A stretch of DNA of 64,000 nucleotides from Anastatus disparis (GCA_017163975.1 JAFFSR010000347.1:1221001-1285000); one strand, 5' to 3'. Shown: positions 23,364 through 35,282, counted from the stretch's first letter. Numbers and translations: made by a program. Notes: a model not told the origin generated them from the sequence alone.

Positions 23364-24449
23364 TAATTCAAATAAAATGTTTAAATTGTATGAAAAAGAA
23401 ACATTTGTATAAAGCGCATTAAAATCATTAACCCTTGCCAAAGTCAAAGTTCAATTATGATCAAGCTTTAGCTGAGTCTTTTATTTTTATTTATTTTCTG
23501 GATACATTATAACCTTAATAATATCTGAGTGAATCTAAAGTAAATACTCAAGCATACGATGGTCACTTTATTTATTTTTTACATTATAATTCTGCTATTT
23601 GAAGATTTAATAATTTAAAATGGAAATAATATAAAATTTGAAGATGAATATTTCGAAAATAAGAGCAATGAATTAATCCAGTTTGATTAAAACTTATCTT
23701 AAATTATAGAAAAATGTTTCCTTTTATTTATTATATATAATAATAAATTTATTTATTTTTCACATCATATTTCTTCTTTTATATTATCCGTTTGAAACTC
23801 TTAATTCTCAAATAAATTTTTCACTTTCATACGGAGAACTTCTTTTATTAATAAATTAATAATGTTTATCAAAGATTAATAATAAGTGCAGAATTCTCAT
23901 TTAGTTTATTATAGACCTTAAGAAGGGGCCGAACTATCTGTCTTTGTCTAATAGCGTTTTTCATTATTTATATAAACACTATCTGGTATAACAAGAAAAA
24001 AATAGCAGCCCCCGCTAGATATTAGTATAATAAGTAAATTTTGTAATAAAAATCAAATTTTTTATCGCATAGTTTTTGACTAATTAGAGACCTACTAGCA
24101 ATCTAGAATATAACCTATCTTTTTTTGGTAGGTCTCTAATTATTTAAAAACTACGCAGTAAAAAAATTTGTTTGTTATTAAAAAATTTACTAATTATACT
24201 AATATCTAGCGGGGGCTGCTATTTTTTTCTTGTTATAAAGGGTAGTGTTTATATAAATAATGAAAAACGCTATTAGACAGAGACAGATAGTTCGGCCCCT
24301 TCTTAACGATTGAAATGATGATACTTTTAAAATTATTTAACATTTTTTTCAATTATTTACAATTTTTCAATTTTCTAATTTGTTTAAACAATATTAAAAA
24401 TAAATATCAAATAAGTTCTCATTTAGTAGATAAAATGACATAAGATTAA
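23364..24449. repeat. Third copy of the palindrome arm
   Basis: Repeats 20345-21418 in the same orientation, lacks the MITE at the first arm's site, carries one at another site (23918-24306), and stops exactly at the TTAA (24446-24449) that corresponds to the palindrome axis. Confidence 0.8.
23918..24306. mobile_element. TTAA palindromic MITE, 381 bp, GGGGCCGAACTATC family, copy 2
   Basis: TTAA at 23918-23921 and 24303-24306; termini GAAGGGGCCGAACTATCTGT and complement. Box TGTCTTTGTCTAAT starts 17 nt inside (23939). The equivalent place in the first arm (near 21272) is an uninterrupted AGACATTAACGAT, an empty site. Confidence 0.9.
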
Positions 24450-24640
24450 GCACTTTTTATGTAAAATAGACGAATAAATGTTTAAAGAAATACAAATTTT
24501 TTATCTCATGATTTAAAGTTATGTTAATATAACAAATTATACGCATAATTAATTATTTATCATAAGATATTTGAATTCCTTGACTTCCGGCACATCGATT
24601 TAAAAAAAAAGATCAAAATCGGACCATTAGGAGCCGAGAC

Positions 24641-26090
24641 GAGGGGCTATTCACTTAAAAAAAAGTGTCAAAATGATTACAGATTTCATATGATTTCAAA
24701 TGATTTCGAATGATTTCAAAATGATTTCAGAAATATATTTTTATACTTGTAATTTAAAACATTTTCAAAACAGCCTATGGTAGGCAGTGATTTCAAATGA
24801 TTTTAAATGATTTCAAGCAAATTTTCTATGATTTCAAATGATTTCAAGCAAATTTTTTATGATTTCAAATAATTCCGAAATCATTCCAAGATAATTAAAA
24901 TTAATATTTATGAAGGTTAAGCTTACTATAAATTATAATCCCCAAATCGTCATTATTGAATCATATAAAAATTAAAATAATACCTATATTTTAACACCAC
25001 AAAAATAAAATAAAAAAACAAAGAAATTGCATAATTAAAACAAAAACTTTCTATCACTTTAGTAAATAAAAAGACCAACAATGTGTTCAATAATAATAAA
25101 TTATTCTAGATTTGTACTTACATTGGCTATGTGCATAGCAGAAAACACAAAGTTAAACTGAACTGACAGTTGTAAAACAAATGAGCATGGACAAATTATA
25201 AACACGCATCAACATGCACACTATATAAATCTATTTTCGACGACCGACTATAGCATAACTTTTGTTTTTAACTGAATGTTGTATACCTTGCTTGAATTTC
25301 AGGCTCGAACTTATAATCGACACTCAATCCTTAAATAGGACATTTTATTCTTATTTTTTTTATGATGAGGAAGTAAGATAAAATAATATTTGAAAACTGA
25401 ATGTCGCCTATGAATTCTAGTTTTAGTTATAATGTTTGTATAACATGAAATTAAATTTTTTAAACACAAAGTTAGTCTAAAAAATTGACCAACATAAGAG
25501 CTATGATCGAAAAACTTATCAGACGTGTGTGACAGATACAAAGAGAGAAATTCAAACATAAGTAAATAATGCTTATTTACTTATTTATAGATCTTATTTA
25601 AATTTTTTGTTAGTATTTCTTTTTTTCATTTTTCACATATATTCTTTTTTATTTGTTTTGATATAAATTATCTTTTACATAAAAATTTTTTGTGCAATGC
25701 GTTTTGCTTATGATTAAAATCATTCATTTTTTTCCAATTCCAGAAAAAAATTTTTATAAATATTTATATATTATATATCGATACTATTCCCCAAAAATAA
25801 AAAATTATTTTATTTATCAGAGCAGCTCATATTAATCTGGTATTTAAATAATATTTAGTATTATATTTCTGGTAATATTTTAAATTGAAAACTAAATACA
25901 ATAATATTCATTGATTTCAATGATTTCAAATGATTTCAATGATTTCAATTTGAATAGTTTTGATTTCGGTAATCATATTGTGCACATAAAATTTAATAAA
26001 ATATTTCAATGATTTTAAATGATTTCAATAATGATTTCAAATGATTTCATCTGAAGGTGGTCAATGATTTCTTACAGTGAATAGCCCCTC
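24641..26090. mobile_element. 1.45-kb nonautonomous element with GAGGGGCTATTCACT termini and TGATTTCA arrays
   Basis: Perfect 15-bp inverted ends: GAGGGGCTATTCACT at 24641-24655 and its complement at 26076-26090. Both subterminal regions (24676-24890 and 25910-26070) are dense with TGATTTCAAA units, all in the same orientation. The middle is AT-rich and noncoding. No clear target duplication. It sits inside the piggyBac-type region, splitting its left arm. Confidence 0.75.
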
Positions 26091-26500
26091 GAAAATTTTC
26101 TCAAAAAAATCTGAAAAAATTCATACACATTCTTCAGCTGATTCTAAACACTTTTTATTCTTGATAATTTTTTTAATTCTTCTATTTAACGTCTGTTAGC
26201 CGTAAACAAAGTCTACGTTTCCCAATTATCACCAACGTGGAGGTCGACGTATGTAGACAGTCTTTTTGTTTTTTTTTTTTTGTTTTTTTTGTATTTTATG
26301 TTTTTTTTAGTTTTTAATGATTTTATGTTTTTTTTTCGTATTTTTATTTTTTTATATTTACTTAAATTTATAAAATGAAGCTAAACCGTGATTGAATTTT
26401 AGTGAATGTTCAATGTATTTGAAGAAAACAAGTAAGACAAATATATCTATTGCAATTAATGCAAAATCTGGTGGTTCTTTGTTTACAGCTTCTATGATTA

Positions 26501-26675
26501 GACATTGCGTCTTGCGCTCGGATGCCTGAAATAAAGTTAGTAGTGGGGGAACTCAAGCCAAGGGGAAGCGTAAGTCGGGTAGCCTGTCTAACATGTTGCA
26601 GGCGCACAGCAGATATCCCGCTTGTTCCCCACTACTAACTTTATTTCAGGCGTCCGAGCGCAAGACCCAATGTTT
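26501..26675. repeat. 175-bp near-perfect hairpin
   Basis: About 50-bp arms, two mismatches and one indel by eye: GCGCTCGGATGCCTGAAATA on the left, complement of TATTTCAGGCGTCCGAGCGC on the right, with a GC-rich loop of about 70 nt. Much higher GC than its surroundings. Unknown role; could be a small MITE. Confidence 0.75.
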
Positions 26676-27273
26676 AAATGAATTTTTAAGGTCTTTATAA
26701 CGAATTAATAAAAAATCTGAAATATACATTTTGTAGAGGGATATCTAAACTTTCAGAATCGATGTTAAAAACTTTAAAAAGTTGATCGTGTGAGACAGAA
26801 TGGCCTATTAAAAATTATTTGTTTATAACTTGTAATTGATATTATGAAAAAACTATTAGTCCTACAGAATTCTGCTTGCGTATGCTTATTGTGTATATTA
26901 ATCCTCTCTCTCCATCTGTAAGTAGTTAAACACGTTTTATTTTTTGCTCTTCTTATTTTTGTTCTGGTACTGCATTTTTGTGCCCTAGGGCGTTTTTCTT
27001 ACAGACTCTTGCACGCTCAATTTGCAAGGAACCGTCTCAGCTATAAATCATCAGTTTTTTCAGCGGTCCTTGCATTTTATCTTGTATTTTACGTCAGGGT
27101 GCTGTTCCTTGGAGGTTAGAATTATCGCAGTTTTGAGGTTAGTTTGGAGGCAATTTTGCATCTGCAGGCAGAGATCCTGGTGGCTAATTTTTCCGACCGA
27201 TAAAATAGAAGTCTACCTTACCCTATAAGGAGGTCAGTTGTAGTTACTGTAGTGTACACTAGAGGTCGGAGTA

Positions 27274-29037
27274 ATGGACAGTTGTGCGATTTGCAAGCTA
27301 TCCACCAATGATAAATGGGGCATGGCAAAGCTCCATTTGTGTTTCACGTGCCGGCAGCGTTGTCAAGCGAAATGCATGACTCGTTCAAAAATGGAAAATG
27401 GCACAAAGTATGAATGTAAAAGGTGCATTGAAAAAATAAAAAATAATTCAACATCATCAGCCAGTGGTAGCATCAAGGTCAATAGAGTTTCGCAGATCGC
27501 ACGCAAAGCTGTTTCCAATCAGCCCATCAGTGCCTCAACACCTTAGCGAACTGACTCGAAAGTGACACCTGTCAACACCGCTCAGAAGCAGCCTGAAAAA
27601 GTGAAAACTACTTTGTCATCGCAAACTTCAACCATCAACAACAACAGCGGTGCCACGGCGGATGGAGGGAGAAGTAGTTTAAGTATACATTTATCTGATA
27701 AGCAATTAGGAGGTGGCGCTGCGCACGCTGCCCCGAATAATAATAATAGTAATAATCTTAAGAAAAATAATTTTAATGTGGTCCGAGGTGACTTAGATTC
27801 TTCCTCATTGCAGGCAGCTGTATCTGCTCTAGAGGGCGCACTATCTGGCAGGCTTGATAAATTATTTAATTCTTTTGATCGACTTTTAACTTTTGAAAGC
27901 CAAGTCCAAAATTTTGACAAGGGCCTGCGGGATATTGTGTCCAAAATTGAAAAACAAAATGTATTTATTAAAAATTTAGAAACTGAGCAGATCCAGCTGT
28001 TAGAGGAAAATCGCAAACTTAAGGAAATAATAGTCACTTCGGAAAGGAATTTCCTGTCTGCTCTAAACAATGAAACTGAAACGTATAATAAAATCATAAG
28101 TAATAAATTTGATAACATTAAAACTTTTCTTAACAACGAGTTTCACGGAGTGGACAGGGGTTTCTTCAACCTTACAACCGGGGTAGCTGGCGTAGCGCAG
28201 GCCGTTGCGGATCTCACGGGAATAAATGAGCATACATTACACGCATCTGAATCTGTGGAAATAACACAAGCACCACATACACATAATATAATTAGTGAGG
28301 AGGCACCTCGTCAAGTTGAGACGGAGTGTAGTTCTGGAAGTGGTACATTGGTGATCTCTGGCGGATTTGACTGCTCAGCAGTCAATGTTGGGCCGGATGA
28401 ATTCGCCTGTGCCGTTCTTGGTACCATTCTCCCGACAATCAAGCGTACGAATATAATTTCTGTTAAGAAAATTGCTAAACATGACAATGTAAACGAGGTG
28501 CCTACAGAGCGTGAGATCAGTGGCGGCCCGAGGGGTTCATTCTCATTGCTGGTTAGACTTTCTGAGGAGGACCTGGTGCAAAAGGTGATTGAAGCTAAAC
28601 GACAATTCACAGGTTATTCGACGGCGGATCTTAATCCCTCCCTCCTTAGCAGTCTTTCTTCCATCAAACACCACAGCTTGATATTTATTAATGAATTTTT
28701 GCCTAGAGAGAAATATGCTAATTTTAAAAAATTGAAAAAGTATGCCAAAGAAAAAGGCTTTAAATTTGTTTGGCTCAGACATAGCAGATTTCTGGTGAGG
28801 AGGGAGAAAGGGGAGAGAGCACACAACTTTTTTAATGAAAATGACTTAGATAATTTATTGATAGATAGCAAGAAACTAGATCACGGTGTAAATGCAAATA
28901 AAGACAATTCTGAAATTCTATCGAATATTAAGTGCAATAATAATAAATGTGATACTAATACTACTAAAGCCTCTGATCATCAACGAAATATACTAGCGAA
29001 TAATGGAGTAACGTCAAGTGTGGCCTCTCCCCAATGA
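27274..29037 (+). pseudogene. LINE ORF1 with PHD-like zinc finger and coiled coil, one internal stop
   Basis: Starts at ATG 27274. The N-terminus carries a cysteine-rich finger (CAICK at 4-8, CFTCRQRC at ~27-34, CKRC at ~49-52), the PHD-like domain described for CR1-type ORF1 proteins. A single TAG at 27544-27546 interrupts an otherwise continuous frame that resumes in phase and runs to 29037, for 587 codons in all. The middle (about 27780-28190) is predicted coiled coil (repeated Leu/Glu/Lys heptads), probably for multimerisation. The C-terminal part (HSLIFINEFLPREKY) resembles the nucleic-acid-binding end of such proteins. Role in an intact element: RNA binding and particle assembly. The stop could be a recent loss of function. 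Confidence 0.75.
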
Positions 29038-29103
29038 CTGCGCCTGGCCTCCTCGGGGGGTCGTACAGGGAGGAGGGGTGAACTGCGAGCATGCTTTCTG
29101 AAT

Positions 29104-30359
29104 GTGACCTCTTTGAGGGCTCACATTGGGCAGGTACGTGAATTTCTGAGTGATGGTCCCTCTTACGACATATTTGGAGTGGCTGAGACCTGGCTGGGTC
29201 CATCTGTTTCGGATGACGTCATTCGGGTCAAGGGGTATAAAGTATTCAGACAGGACAGAAACTTGCGTGGTGGAGGAGTTGCCTTGTATATTAAAGATAA
29301 TTTAAAGTGCACTATTTTGGCTACTTCGGATACTCAAACTAATCATAGTGAAGGTAAACCGGAGGTACCTGAATATATTTTTTGTTCCGTGCAATTGGGC
29401 AGCTCCGAAGCTGTGCTAGTTTCTGTTATTTATCGACCTCCTGCAATTTCCTTTTTTAGAAATACTGATTTTTTGGATAACTTAAGAAATTTTGCCTCTG
29501 AATTCTCTCATAAAATCATAATGGGAGACCTGAATGCCGATCTCCTGCGTGAGAGCAGTGATGCCAAATTTATTAATAAATTATCGGCTGAGCTTTCGTT
29601 ACAGTTGGTTCAGCACGGTGCCACGCATCATACTCCGACGTCTCACACGTGGATTGACCTGATTCTTGTGGACGATAATGACACAGTACTTGACGCACGC
29701 AACTTACCGGCGAATTTTCACAGTCGGCACAATTTAATTGATCTATGCATTTCTTGTAATTTTATGAAGATAGATGAAAAGATAATTAAGTATAGGAATT
29801 ATAAAGATATCTGTCCAAACTTATTGGTGCAGAGTTTGGCCGGCTGTGATTGGACGCCATTTACAGTTGGTACAGTTGACCCGGAATCTGCGCTTGGCTG
29901 CCTCTGCGACAACCTTACGGCAGCAATACAAAATCTGGCGCCACTAAAATCACTTAAAATTGGTAAAGATAAATTTCCTTGGATAGATAAAGAGTTGTCG
30001 CAGATGCGGCACAAGAGAGATGCCACGTATCGTAGGTTTAAACGGACGAAGGAGGAGCGTTATCTCTCCGAATTCTTGAAACTGCGTAAAACTATAGACG
30101 AACAGACAGAACATGCTAAGACAAATTATTATCATAATAGACTGTTTGATGCTCTTGCTAGAGGTAATGTCTGGAAGGAGTTTAAAGACCTGGGACTCCT
30201 CTCCGGACCTCAAGGGAACTTGAATGGATTCACTCCTGATGAGCTTAATGCACATTTTGCGGGAGTGTCAGTCTCGCCACACGATGATACTGCGGAACGT
30301 AAGAAGATTCTTTCGGAGTGTAGTGAAAGTGGCTTTGCCTTCAAGCCAATTAATATTAA
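29104..30359 (+). pseudogene. LINE ORF2, 5' part: APE-type endonuclease
   Basis: Apurinic-type endonuclease domain: FGVAETWLG (catalytic Glu) near residue 25, GGGVALYIKD near 55, VSVIYRPP near 107, GDLNADLL near 141, SHTWIDLILV near 182. The expected SDH motif reads SRHNLIDL, so a catalytic Asp is missing. Then comes the linker before the reverse transcriptase. The true start is uncertain because the first ATG lies inside the domain (29104 gives MTSLRAHIG), with possible upstream sequence between 29038 and 29103. Coding breaks at TTAA 30356-30359, where a MITE begins; removing the MITE and one TTAA returns to phase with the next segment. It would nick target DNA to prime reverse transcription. 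Confidence 0.85.
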
Positions 30360-30760
30360 GGGGTATCCGCATACCGGCATAGAATTCTACCTTATCTACA
30401 TTTGAATTTTGCATTTTAATACAAATTTAACTATTTACGACTGAAATTCATAGAAGAGGCACATTCTTAACATTCTAAAGAATTGATTGCAATGTTAAGA
30501 GACAGTATAAAAGTGAAAATGAAGACGAAAACTGCAAAATACGATTATTCATAACTACATTGGAAAGTTAATCGTATTAAGCAGTTTTCGTCTTCATTTT
30601 CACTTTTATACTGTCGTTTAACATTGCAATCAATTCTTTAGAATGTTAAGAATGTGCCTCTTCTATCAATTTCAGTCATTAATAGTTAAATATTTATTAA
30701 AATGCATAATTGAACTGTAGATAAGGTAGAACTCTATGTCGGTATGCTGATTCCCCTTAA
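30356..30760. mobile_element. TTAA palindromic MITE, 397 bp, copy 2, inside LINE ORF2
   Basis: TTAA at 30356-30359 and 30757-30760. The ends GGGGTATCCGCATACCGGC and the complement of GGGGAATCAGCATACCGAC start near-perfect inverted arms. Same length and family as the copy at 9929-10333. The 401-bp net insertion shifts the frame and accounts for the split of ORF2. Confidence 0.9.
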
Positions 30761-32303
30761 TGATGTAATCCTTGCGATTTCGCATTTTTCATCACAGGCT
30801 TGTGGCGAGGATGGCATTCCGCAGAGTGTGATACTTAAAGCACTACCGTTTATTGGAGAGCATCTTGTGACTCTTTTCAATTCCTCTTTTGCGCGGGGGA
30901 TCTTCCCTTACCTTTGGAAGCGTGCACGCATTGTGCCTTTAAAGAAGTGTCCTGCACCTAAGATGCCTAAAGATTTTAGGCCAATAGCAATATTATGTTT
31001 TCTTTCAAAGGTTCTGGAGAAGATTGCCCATGAGCAACTGCAAGAGTACATTACGACACACAAAATACTCGACTCTTTGCAGATTGGCTTCAGAAAGCAC
31101 CATTCTACGCAGACCGCCATACTTAAACTTACAGACGACACAAGATCAGGTCTTGACAAGAAACTTGCCACGTTACTACTTCTATTTGACTTTAGTAAGG
31201 CTGTCGACACGATCTGCCCCTCCAAATTGCTTGCGAGGCTTAGATCGATGGGGCTTTCCAGGGCTGCACTTGAATGGATTAGCTCCTATTTATCAGGTCG
31301 GAAACAAATGGTTTCTACACACTTAAAAGAGGATTCAGATTGGCTAACAACCAATCTAGGAGTTCCACAGGGTTCAGTGCTGGGGCCTCTGTTGTTTTGC
31401 CTTTACATTAATAACATACGTGACACACTCGACCTCTGTTTCGTCGAGCACATATTATATGCTCATGACCTCCAAATCTATACTCAGGTCCCTTATGAAC
31501 ATGTGAATGAAGGTATTCGTATTTTGCGGAGGGCGGCCAGGGCGGTGTCGGGGTGGGCTGTCGATGCTTCTCTCACATTAAATGCAAGCAAAACTAAAGC
31601 AATCGTTTTTGGCAGTAGTCGATTTATTAATGACTTCTATACTGGTGAGTCAAGAACGATTGAGCTTGAGGGTGGTGTCGACATATCTTTCTCTGATACC
31701 GTTGTGAGCCTTGGTGTTGTGCTTGACGCTAGGTTGTCATGGGAGCCGCACATTAATATGGTGACTAAAAAATTTAATAGGGTAATGTATAGTTTGCGGT
31801 TTTTCCGTCGGTACACCACTGAGGCCCTGTGTAAACAACTCGCAGCCGCCTTGTTGTTTCCGCACCTCGACTACTGCTCAGTAGTTTTGCTCGATGCTTT
31901 GCAGGGGTTGAGAAGACGTTTACAAAGACTACAAAATTCATGTATGAGATATGTAATGGGTGTGAGAATGGGCGATCATATCTCTCCTTATAAAGCTGCT
32001 CTTGGTTGGCTGCGTACTGATTCAAGGAGACAGTATTTTATGGCTGTACTTATGTACAAAATCGTGCGCATGAATACTCCAGAGTATCTAGTGAGTCTCT
32101 TTTCTAGATATGTCCCTAGGGTAGCCACTAGGGGAGAGATTAAGGACTTCGCGGTGCCCTTCATGCGTACTGAGACTGGAAGAAATTCCTTTCAAGTTCA
32201 AGGTGCGCATTTTTGGAACTCCCTGCCTGCCGATATAAAAAATCTTCCATCGCTCGGCAGGTTCAAATCGGCTTTGAGGAGGTACTTACTCGACCTCGAG
32301 TGA
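30757..32303 (+). pseudogene. LINE ORF2, 3' part: reverse transcriptase, catalytic Asp lost
   Basis: Reverse transcriptase blocks in order: CGEDGIPQSVI, RIVPLKKC, DFRPIAILCFLSKVLEK, QIGFRKHHST, LLLFDFSKAVDTI (first catalytic Asp), GVPQGSVLGPLLF, then YAHDLQIY where the family has YADD. The second catalytic residue is therefore His and the enzyme should be inactive. The thumb and C-terminal region (WEPHINMVTKKFNRVMYSL; HFWNSLPADIKNLPS) ends RRYLLDLE at a TGA. This is the direct continuation of the endonuclease segment across the MITE. The usual domain order and end for a CR1/Jockey-type protein are present. Confidence 0.9.
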
Positions 32304-32880
32304 TCTTAATTTTAAGTATTTTAATTTTATGTTAATTTATTTTGTTTTGTCTTATATATAGATTTAAGGTGTGAATGTATTTATTAGCGCGAATGATGGT
32401 TGAATGAATGCAGAAAGAATGAGTGATTCTGTTTCTTTTTATTAATAGTTATGACATCTTCGGTATCAAGTTTTTATTCTTTGAATTTTATTATTATATT
32501 ATTTTTTATTATTTATTGTTGCATTGTTTTGTCTAATTTTATTTTTATTTGATGTCATGACTATGCTTTATGCTTTATCTTTTAAATTGTGTTATTTGAT
32601 TTTAATTTGATTTTAATTTCATGACTGATAGATATTTAAGACTGTTTTCATTGTAATTTATGTTTTCATGCTTTCTGCGTGTATTTAGAGTAGTCTGTGA
32701 TATCGCTTTTACATAGTGACTTACTGATACAGTATTATATATTAATTTTAATATTTGACTGTGATATCTTATCAGATTATGTGCAATACTTTATACAGAA
32801 TTATTATTTATTGCTTGATGTATTACATGCCTTTTTGTACTCTTTTACAAAATAAATTGATATCTATCTATCTATCTATA
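32304..32880 (+). other. LINE 3' UTR and tandem tail
   Basis: Noncoding 3' end. AATAAA near 32851, then ATCTATCTATCT. The stretch 32620-32720 (ATAGATATTTAAGACTG and CTGCGTGTATTTAGAG) is recognisable in the truncated copy at 38728-39452. Confidence 0.75.
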
Positions 32881-33188
32881 TTAAAAACAATTTATTCCCA
32901 CAGGGCCAGCTCTTAAATCATAAAATTAAAAAAGTTATGAATTTTTGAAATTTTAAGCACTTTTAATGGTTTTTCGCATTTTTCTCGGGAACTATAAATG
33001 CAATTACAATGATTAAAAATTGATTTTAAAGATCTTTTAAAAACCTACATTTTATCTTATTGGGCCATTATGATAGCTTTTACGGCTCTAGAAATAATTG
33101 CAATTAAAGGGAAAAAATGGCAATTTTCAATGTTTAAACATTGTTTAAACAAAAACGGACAACATGTGTTGGGGCCATTTTGGATATT
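32881..33188. other. 3' flank of the piggyBac transposase
   Basis: AT-rich noncoding DNA between the LINE tail and the transposase 3' end. Nothing recognised. Confidence 0.45.
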
Positions 33189-35282
33189 TCACTCCCACAA
33201 ACCTACTTTACATAACTGTATAGTTGGTTTGCTGTTAAACTTTTTTACAAATATCAGACATTTTTCAGCTAAATTGATTGAGCTATGAGTGCAGGATGAT
33301 CTTATTCTTGATTTATGCTTATGGGAACTCAAATCTGAACTCTTCGGTAAGTATACTCTGTATACTTCCTTGCACAAGTCTCTCGAACGCATTTCGAGAT
33401 CATCGCTGTTACAAAGATTCCAAAGTATTATTGCATTTGTGATAGAAGATTGTAAAACTCTAACTAAAATTGGCCAGGTCCATTTCTTCGATTTCATACT
33501 TGGAGCAACTTTTTTACACCTGAAGTCGTGCAAGTCTACTCCTCCCGTATTTCTATTATAAATAGAAAAGGCTAAAGAAAATGGAATTTCGGTTCTTTGA
33601 CGTACGTTGCGTGAAAATCGTTCCACAGCTTTCATGGGAGTTACGCCAACTGCTGAGGATAGAATTGATACCTGCTTTGAATCAATAACACTTATAAAAT
33701 TTATTCCACTATTGGAATCACTGCTTACTCTATACGATCCTCGAGGAGCGTTTTTATCAAAAATATGTTTCTCTGCTATCCTATTTTGACGGACAGTACT
33801 GGTCGATCGTAAACCACATTTATTCAAATGAAGAACTACACTGAGAAAAAAACATAGTTGGCTTTACTACGTTTTGAAGGATGAGATTTACCGATGTACT
33901 ATTTCTCTCCCTTACTACAGCAACATAGTAAATACAACTGGATTCTCCAGTAGGCATTTAGTAGCACATGATGAATAGATCCTAACATCAAAAGCTACAC
34001 AATAAATAATACTATTAATTTGCATATTATTAGAATTTACAAACGTAAATAGACAACATAAGATAAATAAATAAAATAACAAGAACCAACAAGACTCAGA
34101 AAGACTAAAAAGTCTTAAAATTTTGGTTAGTCTAGTTTAAAAAAAAAGTTGAAATACTTATAAAGACTTTAGTAATTCCTACTATGTTGCATCTAATAAT
34201 TGCTACTAATGTAAAAGGTTAACCTGGCTATATATTGACTATTAGAATAAAATGGTTGTAGTTACTAGAGAACGAAATAAAGTCAAATATGTTTTTTTCT
34301 CAGTGTAGGTCTGGACTTGTGAAAAAGTTGTCGAAATACAGATGATAGTCAGCTAATTTTAGTCTTGAAAGTTGATTTAGGAGTGAATGCAAAACGACTC
34401 TGGAGCCAAGTGCATACGAAGATAAATTCATTCCAACACTTGAATCGTTTTTGCCACAGTAAACATCCAAATTGAATAAATAACCATTTGTAGCACATAA
34501 ACCCCAGAGTTTGATTCCATACCGATCAGGTTTGCAGGGTAAATACTGCTTCAAGCTCGTTCGACCAAAGAATGGAGCCATCATTTCATCAACACTAAGA
34601 GCAGTGCAAAAAATCCAAATTGCTAAATATTTTGCCGGAATAAATTTATAATTGAACGGACTCTCTATGCTTTATCTTGAGCATCTTCATCTATGGGTTT
34701 AGAATATCTTATTTTAGATTTTATTTCCATAAATCTGTTGCGACTCATGACTGAAGAAACAGCAGTACAATGAACAAGAGGATCAGTTTTCCAATATTCT
34801 AATATATTTCTACGCATGTTGAACGATGAGAATAAAATTATGCCTATAAAACCATTGAGCTCTTTCATGGACAACTGAAGATCATTTAGTTTGGAAGATT
34901 CGATAATATAATTCTTAATTTTATCAGAGAAAAAGAGCTCGAACAAATTTACTGGTGACATTGATGATATTTTCGATTTTACGGTATCACTTAGGAGTAA
35001 TTTATCATCGATATCGCCAAAAGGAATATTTTCTCCATCAGTCCATGAGAAAACATGATCAGGTTCCAATTTTTTCTGATTTTCTGTATAGCTATTGAAA
35101 ATATGTCTATACGATACTTTTGATACCGAACATTCGGTCTCAGTATTCTCATCGCTCAGATCATTGTCGGAACAAGAATAATTTAATCTGAATAAATCAT
35201 TTTCATCAAAACTTTCATTCGACTCCGATTCTTGAATTAATTCGTAGCTATCCCGCGTTTTGATATGTTTATTCTTAGACAT
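33189..35282 (-). pseudogene. PiggyBac transposase, disrupted
   Basis: Minus-strand DDE_Tnp_1_7 family protein starting at ATG 35282. The acidic N-terminal region (ESESNESFDENDLF) and the start of the core (DPLVHCTAVSSVMSRNRFME) run to 34665. Stops replacing a Trp near 34665 and again near 34627, plus a one-base shift near 34610, separate it from the core VDEMMAPFFGRTSLKQYLP (first Asp, about 34575), YFDNFFTSPDL (second Asp, about 34325) and, after a TA MITE (33839-34305), NTGGVDLHDF (third Asp, about 33510) and a Cys-containing tail. Removing the MITE with one TA puts the last two parts in phase. The family cuts and pastes at TTAA. This copy is dead, but the lineage may have moved the TTAA MITEs (inference). 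Confidence 0.9.
33837..34307. mobile_element. TA-flanked MITE, 467 bp, CACTGAGAAAAAAACATA termini, inside piggyBac transposase
   Basis: TA at 33837-33838 and 34306-34307. Terminal inverted repeats CACTGAGAAAAAAACATA (33839) and its complement at the other end. AT-rich, noncoding. Its 469-bp net insertion separates two transposase segments that are in phase without it. Confidence 0.9.

Larger units (their letters stand above)
26885..32880 (+). mobile_element. CR1/Jockey-type non-LTR retrotransposon (LINE), nearly full length
   Basis: Order on the plus strand: 5' leader (from about 26885), ORF1 (27274-29037) with a PHD-like zinc finger, ORF2 (29104-32303) with endonuclease and reverse transcriptase, 3' UTR, and a short ATCT tandem tail at about 32860-32878. 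A TTAA MITE (30356-30760) splits ORF2. The PHD-type finger in ORF1 and the short tandem-repeat tail are known from CR1-like elements. A truncated 3' end of a closely related copy occurs at 38728-39452. Confidence 0.8.

Noticed and set aside
27582..28871. Minus-strand frames opposite LINE ORF1
   Set aside because: Shadows of a real plus-strand protein with zinc finger and coiled coil.
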